A stretch of 9,527 nucleotides of DNA from Bacteroidales bacterium UBA4353 (GTDB lineage: Bacteria > Bacteroidota > Bacteroidia > Bacteroidales > Paludibacteraceae). Each line of letters begins with the position of its first letter. Position 1 is the first letter of the stretch. The notes below the pieces were generated by a model. It saw nothing but the letters and a program-made list of their open reading frames with translations, was not told the origin of the DNA and did not search any database. The DNA is taken from positions 1 to 9,527 of the forward strand of contig DGSV01000104.1 of NCBI GenBank assembly GCA_002394025.1, written 5' to 3'. This document shows, in pieces, positions 6,095 through 9,527 of this stretch. The translations under genes were made by a program, and so were the position numbers.

Positions 6095-7246
6095 TTATTT
6101 CTTGCTGTCTTCTATCGCTTCGATGAGCATTTGCTCAAACATTCTCACGGAGTTGCTTAGCGAATACCTTTTAGCCTCTTTCTGGTAGAGGCGTTCTATG
6201 TATGCCCTCTCGTTGGGGTGGTCAAGCCAGTAGTCCATCGCTCTGGCCAGGTCCCGCGAGTTGCCGGCCATGAATAGCGACCTGCCGTCAAGGGCAAATT
6301 GCGGTGTGGCGCTTTCCGTAGAGTTGGCGATGACAGGCACCAGACCCGTAGCGAAAGCCTCTATGCACGATATAGCCTCGCTCTCCATGTCTGAGGCATG
6401 GACGTAGAGGTCAGCCTCGGACAGCAGCTCTATCAGTCTGTCGCTGCTCACGTAGTCGAAGATAGGAGGGTGGGGCAGACCCTTGCCCAAAGCGACATAA
6501 TTGTCGTACTGGGGACCGCGGCCGGCAAATATCAGCTGTATCTTATCAGCGTATTTCGACATCGGCACTGCGTTGATCAGAACGTCTTGGCGCTTCTCCT
6601 TTGACAGCCTGCCAACCATCATCACCACTATCTTGCCCTCAAACTGAGGCTCCTTGGCGGGTTTGCCGGTCTCCATGTTGCGGTGTCCGGCCTCAATGAA
6701 CTTTTCGTCTATGCCGTTTGAAATAACGTGCAACTTGGCCTTGTAGCCCCTTCGGCGTATTTCCGACGCCATAAACTCTGACGGACAGTGGATGTGCTGA
6801 AACTTGTCGTAAAAGAATATGCGGAAATTGCGGTAAAACCTTTCGTTGACCCAGTCCGCCTTGCCCAACCCCACCGACGAGGTCATGTTCTGCGGCTGTA
6901 TGTGAAACGCTGCGGTAGACGGCTTGCCAATCTTGTCAGCATGATGTTTGGCGGCTATCTCAATGGCAAAGGGCAGAAAACAATGAACCACGTCAGCCCA
7001 CTCAACGGCCTGATTGATAACAACCGAGTCGTTATAGGCAAAATTAAAGTCTTGCTTGTCCATCAAAGGCTGAAAAACAGGCATCTTGAACGTCGGCAAC
7101 GCAAAACGGTCATCGCCGGGAGCGCCGCTGGTCAAAATCTTTACCTCATTGCCGCGCTTGCGCAACTCCTCGGCATAACGCCGGGCGGAAATGCTCGTGC
7201 CGTTATTTGACGTGTCGTAAGTGTCAATTACAAACAGAATCTTCAC
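6095..7246 (-). CDS. Glycosyltransferase family 4 (GT-B fold)
   Basis: This predicted retaining glycosyltransferase transfers a sugar from a nucleotide donor to a lipid or glycan acceptor at the inner membrane; the exact acceptor cannot be read from sequence. The 383 residues fit a two-domain GT-B enzyme. The N-terminal domain starts with MKILFVIDTYDTSNNGTS and an acceptor-side loop, and has a His (His115, in AAFHIQPQN) where GT4 enzymes often have a catalytic one. The linker is HVISNGID (173-180). The C-terminal domain has the donor-site GRLSKEKR (212-219; Arg213, Lys218) and the E-x7-E signature at Glu288-Glu296 within MESEAISCIEAFATG. The overall look resembles diacylglycerol glucosyltransferases and capsule or glycolipid GT4s, so a membrane glycolipid role is possible. 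The start is GTG (bases 7244-7246 on the complement), 41 bp from a good promoter -7 box. It is monocistronic, ending at a shared terminator. No sugar-pathway neighbours are visible. Confidence 0.92.
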   Translation of the reverse strand: MKILFVIDTYDTSNNGTSISARRYAEELRKRGNEVKILTSGAPGDDRFALPTFKMPVFQPLMDKQDFNFAYNDSVVINQAVEWADVVHCFLPFAIEIAAKHHADKIGKPSTAAFHIQPQNMTSSVGLGKADWVNERFYRNFRIFFYDKFQHIHCPSEFMASEIRRRGYKAKLHVISNGIDEKFIEAGHRNMETGKPAKEPQFEGKIVVMMVGRLSKEKRQDVLINAVPMSKYADKIQLIFAGRGPQYDNYVALGKGLPHPPIFDYVSSDRLIELLSEADLYVHASDMESEAISCIEAFATGLVPVIANSTESATPQFALDGRSLFMAGNSRDLARAMDYWLDHPNERAYIERLYQKEAKRYSLSNSVRMFEQMLIEAIEDSKK

Positions 7247-7287
7247 AGATATACTACTATTATTATGTTCTTGCTTCTTATCGTTCG

Positions 7288-7317
7288 CAAATATAACGAT
7301 TTTTTCCCAAATTCCAA
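7288..7317 (-). promoter_or_regulatory. Promoter of the glycosyltransferase gene
   Basis: On the - strand TATATTTG (7295 to 7288) matches the TAnnTTTG -7 box, and TTG (7317 to 7315) sits exactly 19 bp upstream as the -33 element. The box is 41 bp from the GTG start, leaving a leader of roughly 30-35 nt without a Shine-Dalgarno. Confidence 0.7.
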
Positions 7318-7336
7318 TATCGTGCCTCTAAGTTTT

Positions 7337-7388
7337 GCGAGCAATTACTGTTATGCGGAGTTTAATTACCATAAACAGCATGGCTCGC
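7337..7388. repeat. Imperfect 52-bp inverted repeat between divergent promoters
   Basis: GCGAGC (7337-7342) pairs with GCTCGC (7383-7388). Inside, CTGTTATG (7348-7355) pairs with CATAAACAG (7370-7378) with one bulged base, around a 14-nt loop. It lies upstream of both divergent promoters and lacks a U tract, so it could be a shared operator rather than a terminator. The evidence is only structural. Confidence 0.4.
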
Positions 7389-7434
7389 TGTTAGCGCCAT
7401 TAGAAAAACAGAAAAATATTTTTTGTGGATGTTA

Positions 7435-7464
7435 TTGTTAAATTGCTTTTTTTTTGTAACTTTG
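7435..7464 (+). promoter_or_regulatory. Promoter of the DUF177-rpmF-fabH run
   Basis: TTG (7435-7437) and TAACTTTG (7457-7464) are separated by exactly 19 bp, the consensus arrangement for the Bacteroidetes primary sigma factor. Transcription should start near 7471, leaving a leader of about 28 nt before ATG 7499. This is the best housekeeping promoter in the window. Confidence 0.82.
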
Positions 7465-7498
7465 CAAAACTTTTTCGTATAAAGCATTCTGCGGCAAA

Positions 7499-7915
7499 AT
7501 GGAAAACGGTAAACTTGACATCAGGAAGTTTGAGAATGGAACGTATAGTTTTGATTATAAGTTAGATACAGCGTTCTTTAGCCGTATTCAGAGCGATGTT
7601 GAGAGTCTTGATGAGTCGCAGCTGGTGAGTGATGCCGACGTTGCGGCGCACGCCATACTGACAGTTACGCCGCAGTTCGTCAACCTGCATTACAGCACCT
7701 CAGGCAGTGTTGACGTGCCATGCGACAGATGCTTGGCACCCGTGAAGGTAAACATCGAAGCGCAAGATGATGAACCCGTTGAGACGGATGAAGTGGATGT
7801 GGAATGGCTTTTGTACGAACAAGTTATGTTGAGCATACCCGTTGCTCATGTCCATCAAGAAGGTCTGTGCGACCCTCAGATGGAGCAACTGCTCAACAAA
7901 ATCATCAAAGAATAA
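7499..7915 (+). CDS. DUF177 / YceD family protein (23S rRNA-linked), compact form
   Basis: This is a member of the YceD/DUF177 family, whose E. coli member affects 23S rRNA accumulation and which is typically encoded directly before rpmF, as here. Evidence is the CDRC motif (Cys75, Cys78) after DVPCDRCLAPV, the downstream WLLYEQVMLSIPV (103-115), and the HVHQEGLCDPQM motif (117-128, Cys124) that closes the family's second half. At 138 residues it is shorter than my memory of Bacteroidales homologues (about 170-180). The shortening appears between the CDRC block and the YEQ helix, where an acidic loop is reduced to about 20 residues. The frame is intact and the reading is plausible, so this is a natural short form or an in-frame deletion. 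The ATG at 7499 is the first start after the promoter. It is followed after 24 bp by rpmF. Confidence 0.85.
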   Translation: MENGKLDIRKFENGTYSFDYKLDTAFFSRIQSDVESLDESQLVSDADVAAHAILTVTPQFVNLHYSTSGSVDVPCDRCLAPVKVNIEAQDDEPVETDEVDVEWLLYEQVMLSIPVAHVHQEGLCDPQMEQLLNKIIKE

Positions 7916-7939
7916 TTAATAATTAAAAAAATAAACATT

Positions 7940-8122
7940 ATGGCACATCCTAAACGAAAACAATCGAAGACGCGTACCGCCAAACGTCGTACTCACGACA
8001 AGGCTGTAGCGCCGACACTGGCAGTATGCCCCAACTGCGGAGCGCTGCACATCTACCACACCGTTTGCGGTGAGTGTGGATACTATCGTGGAAAACTGGC
8101 AATAGAAAAATTAGCACAATAA
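7940..8122 (+). CDS. rpmF: 50S ribosomal protein L32
   Basis: This is a small zinc-ribbon protein of the large ribosomal subunit. Its 60 residues begin with the hallmark MAHPKRKQSKTRTAKRRTHD, which is basic and inserts into 23S rRNA. Cys30-x-x-Cys33 (CPNC) and Cys43-x-x-Cys46 (CGEC) form the zinc ribbon, so this is the zinc-dependent (C+) form rather than the zinc-free paralogue. It is 24 bp downstream of the DUF177 gene, and its leader is an A/T-rich run (AATAATTAAAAAAATAAAC) as usual in Bacteroidetes. It is probably transcribed from the promoter at 7435-7464. Confidence 0.98.
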   Translation: MAHPKRKQSKTRTAKRRTHDKAVAPTLAVCPNCGALHIYHTVCGECGYYRGKLAIEKLAQ

Positions 8123-8148
8123 GCAAAATTTGATTTGAAGCCACGATA

Positions 8149-8179
8149 CAAAGCAACGATACCACCACATATTGCTTTG
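8149..8179 (+). other. Hairpin 1 in rpmF-fabH spacer
   Basis: CAAAGCAA (8149-8156) is the exact reverse complement of TTGCTTTG (8172-8179), giving an 8-bp stem with a 15-nt loop. A 7-bp direct repeat ACGATAC (8143-8149 and 8156-8162) overlaps its left arm. There is no T tract after it, so it is not a terminator by itself. It is followed after 5 nt by a second hairpin. Confidence 0.6.
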
Positions 8180-8184
8180 ACCTA

Positions 8185-8247
8185 CAAGGAGATCTGAAAT
8201 CCGAAAAACATAACGGCATTCATTTCTCCTTGTTTTCACTTTTTTTG
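8185..8247 (+). terminator. Hairpin 2 with T-rich tail (terminator or attenuator)
   Basis: CAAGGAGA (8185-8192) pairs with TCTCCTTG (8225-8232). Beyond a 2x2 internal loop, TGAA (8195-8198) pairs with TTCA (8219-8222). After another 2x2 loop, CCG (8201-8203) pairs with CGG (8214-8216) around a 10-nt loop. A T-rich tract (TTTTCACTTTTTTT) follows directly. This could end the rpmF transcript partially or control read-through into fabH, for which no TAnnTTTG promoter is visible in the spacer. Confidence 0.55.
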
Positions 8248-8288
8248 ATGAAGTAAATAGAAGAATTATCCCCTAAACCCTATTACTG

Positions 8289-9275
8289 ATGAAAAAATTT
8301 GCAGCTATTACCGCAATGGGCGGTTATGTACCCGACTATATTCTTGATAATGAAGAGTTGAGTCGTATGGTTGATACTTCTGATGAGTGGATTATGTCAC
8401 GGGTAGGAATTCGTACACGTCATATTCTTAAGGACCCCAATCTCGGATCATCATATCTTGGCATCAAGGCTGTTGAAAACCTGCTAGCCAATCATCCATT
8501 TGATATCAATAGTGTTGACGCTCTGATTTGTTGCACCACCACTCCTGACCACCTGTTTCCTTCAACGGCGAGCAAGATATGCCATGGGATAGGACTCACC
8601 TCGGCTTTCGCGTTCGATATAGAAGCAGCGTGCAGCGGATTTATCACGGCGCTCACCATCGCCAGCACCTACATCGAGTCGGGCAGATACCGCAAAGTGC
8701 TCGTCGTGGCGGCGGAAAAAATGTCGTTCATGACAGACTATACCGACCGTCAGACATGTCCTCTGTTCGGTGATGGAGCGGCTGCGGCACTCATAGAGGC
8801 TAATGACGAAGGTCTCGGAATCATTGACTATAAGTTGCACACCGATGGAGTAGGTTTCCCTTATCTGCACATGAAGGCAGGCGGGTCGGTACGACAGCCA
8901 TCGCATGAAACGGTAGAAAACCGTGAACATTTTGTTTATCAAGAAGGTAGGGCAGTGTATAAACATGCCGTAACAGACATGAGCCAAGTGTGCATTGACA
9001 TCCTCAAAGCCAACAACCTCGCCGGAACGGACGTCAACTGGCTCATACCCCATCAGGCCAACCTGAGAATTATTGATGCCGTGGTGCAGAGAGCGGGGAT
9101 TGACAAAGATTGCGTACTTGTCAATATTGACAGATATGGCAACACGTCAGGAGCCTCAATACCGCTCTGTATGTGGGATTATCTCGACCGCTTCAAGAAA
9201 GGCGACAATATTGTCCTTACGGCTTTCGGCGCCGGTTTTATCTGGGGAGCGGTATATATCAAGTGGGCGATATAA
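8289..9275 (+). CDS. fabH: 3-oxoacyl-ACP synthase III (beta-ketoacyl-ACP synthase III, KAS III)
   Basis: This enzyme condenses acetyl-CoA (or a branched acyl-CoA) with malonyl-ACP to start type II fatty acid synthesis in the cytoplasm. Its 328 residues are the normal length. The thiolase-fold catalytic triad is complete: Cys115 in DIEAACSGF, His255 in IPHQAN, Asn285 in GNTSGAS. Other family landmarks are DTSDEWIMSRVGIRTRH (29-45), CTTTPDHLFPSTA (82-94), GDGAAAALIE (161-170) and the glycine-rich end GAGFIWGA (314-321). In Bacteroidetes the primer is often branched, but chain specificity cannot be read here. It follows rpmF after 166 bp containing two hairpins; plsX, found between rpmF and fabH in many bacteria, is absent. 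The start is ATG 8289 with an A-rich leader. It ends before a strong terminator. Confidence 0.97.
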   Translation: MKKFAAITAMGGYVPDYILDNEELSRMVDTSDEWIMSRVGIRTRHILKDPNLGSSYLGIKAVENLLANHPFDINSVDALICCTTTPDHLFPSTASKICHGIGLTSAFAFDIEAACSGFITALTIASTYIESGRYRKVLVVAAEKMSFMTDYTDRQTCPLFGDGAAAALIEANDEGLGIIDYKLHTDGVGFPYLHMKAGGSVRQPSHETVENREHFVYQEGRAVYKHAVTDMSQVCIDILKANNLAGTDVNWLIPHQANLRIIDAVVQRAGIDKDCVLVNIDRYGNTSGASIPLCMWDYLDRFKKGDNIVLTAFGAGFIWGAVYIKWAI

Positions 9276-9320
9276 GAAAACGGACATTCTTGCACGTCTG
9301 CTATCTGATATTTTGACGAT

Positions 9321-9354
9321 AAAAAAAGGACTCGCTGCGGCGAGTCCTTTTTTT
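9321..9354 (+). terminator. Intrinsic terminator after fabH
   Basis: GGACTCGC (9328-9335) pairs with GCGAGTCC (9340-9347) around TGCG, preceded by seven A and followed by seven T (9348-9354). This is a textbook Rho-independent terminator. It isolates fabH from dnaK, so dnaK needs its own promoter. Confidence 0.95.
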
Positions 9355-9381
9355 ATGCGCCGATGCTATACACCAAACAAC

Positions 9382-9399
9382 ACTGACAACTTTGTCAGT
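9382..9399. promoter_or_regulatory. 18-bp palindrome upstream of dnaK, candidate activator site
   Basis: ACTGACAA (9382-9389) and TTGTCAGT (9392-9399) are exact reverse complements around a 2-bp spacer. A related half-site, TGGCAGT, follows at 9404-9410. The centre lies about 41 bp upstream of the main -24 element, a position that fits a binding site for a sigma-54 enhancer-binding protein, although these often lie further away. Confidence 0.5.
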
Positions 9400-9413
9400 C
9401 ATGTGGCAGTTTT

Positions 9414-9429
9414 TGGCACAAAAAAAGCA
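9414..9429 (+). promoter_or_regulatory. Second, weaker -24/-12-like element
   Basis: TGGCAC (9414-9419), five A, then AAGCA. The GG (9415-9416) and GC (9427-9428) are 12 bp apart as in sigma-54 promoters, but the TT before GC is replaced by AA. It lies 17 bp upstream of the better element and could be a tandem promoter or a decoy binding site. Confidence 0.4.
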
Positions 9430-9446
9430 TTGGCACAGCGATTGCC
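9430..9446 (+). promoter_or_regulatory. Sigma-54 type promoter for dnaK
   Basis: TTGGCACAGCGATTGCC contains TGGCAC-N5-TTGC, a full match to the -24/-12 consensus, with GG (9432-9433) and GC (9444-9445) 12 bp apart. Predicted transcription starts near 9457, giving a leader of about 45 nt before ATG 9502. No TAnnTTTG element is seen between the fabH terminator and dnaK. Confidence 0.65.
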
Positions 9447-9501
9447 ATAGACAAGGCAAACAAATCAACATAATTCAGTAACAAATAAAAATTATAAAGA
9501 T

Positions 9502-9527
9502 ATGGGAAAAATTATCGGAATAGACCT
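9502..9527 (+). CDS. dnaK: Chaperone DnaK (Hsp70), N-terminal fragment
   Basis: Only eight full codons plus two bases are present: MGKIIGID and the start of a Leu or similar residue. This matches the DnaK N-terminus (MGKIIGIDLGTTNS), the first phosphate-binding strand of its ATPase domain. The ATG is preceded by an A/T-rich leader (AAAATTATAAAGAT) and by the sigma-54-like promoter region, and it is cut off by the window end. Other actin-like ATPases start similarly, so the call relies on a short but characteristic match. Confidence 0.8.

Noticed and set aside
6788..7210. Open frame opposite the glycosyltransferase
   Set aside because: Antisense shadow; the glycosyltransferase frame has all GT4 motifs.
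8185..8192. AAGGAG as a Shine-Dalgarno for a small gene
   Set aside because: No start codon with an open frame follows at suitable distance, and it forms the arm of a hairpin; genes here do not use Shine-Dalgarno sites.
7950..8219. Antisense frame opposite rpmF
   Set aside because: Covers a certain ribosomal protein gene and the hairpin region; no support for translation.
9073..9450. + strand frame running from fabH past its terminator
   Set aside because: Out-of-frame shadow of fabH that continues through the intrinsic terminator and the dnaK promoter.

Overview
The window looks like a chromosomal segment of a Bacteroidales bacterium, possibly a Muribaculaceae-like gut commensal; the genus is a guess. 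Four things support this. Several genes have Bacteroidetes-type promoters (TTG, about 19 bp, TAnnTTTG). Start codons are preceded by A/T-rich leaders rather than Shine-Dalgarno sequences. A V-type ATPase gene run is present. The order DUF177-rpmF-fabH also fits.

Layout: positions 1-3856 hold the 3' part of a V/A-type ATPase operon on the + strand, in the order subunit B (truncated by the window start), D, I and K. D and I overlap by ATGA. I and K are separated by 384 bp that carry four copies of a 73/74-bp AT-rich tandem repeat. Subunit K keeps every residue of the Na+ site known from Enterococcus hirae NtpK, so the rotor is probably Na+-coupled. A strong hairpin (3879-3917) closes the operon against a convergent gene. 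That gene (3940-5073, - strand) is a solitary STAND/ATPase_2-type AAA protein with a C-terminal winged helix. A perfect 16-bp inverted repeat abuts its -7 box.

Positions 5308-5985 (+) encode a predicted surface lipoprotein with a Ser/Gly linker and a C-terminal cluster of DnaJ-like CxxCxGxG motifs. It is separated by a bidirectional terminator from a convergent GT4 glycosyltransferase (6095-7246, -, GTG start). The glycosyltransferase is divergent from a housekeeping run on the + strand: DUF177/YceD (7499), ribosomal protein L32 (7940) and FabH (8289). This run connects ribosome production to initiation of fatty acid synthesis. Two tandem hairpins lie between rpmF and fabH.

After a clean intrinsic terminator (9321-9354), the first nine codons of dnaK begin at 9502. 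Its upstream region carries a textbook sigma-54 -24/-12 element, a second similar element just upstream, and a palindrome placed like an activator site. This suggests sigma-54 control of the chaperone.

No tRNA, rRNA, CRISPR array, insertion sequence or phage gene was seen. The least ordinary parts are the ABAB repeat block inside the ATPase operon, the sigma-54-like dnaK control region, the zinc-finger lipoprotein and the rpmF-fabH hairpins.
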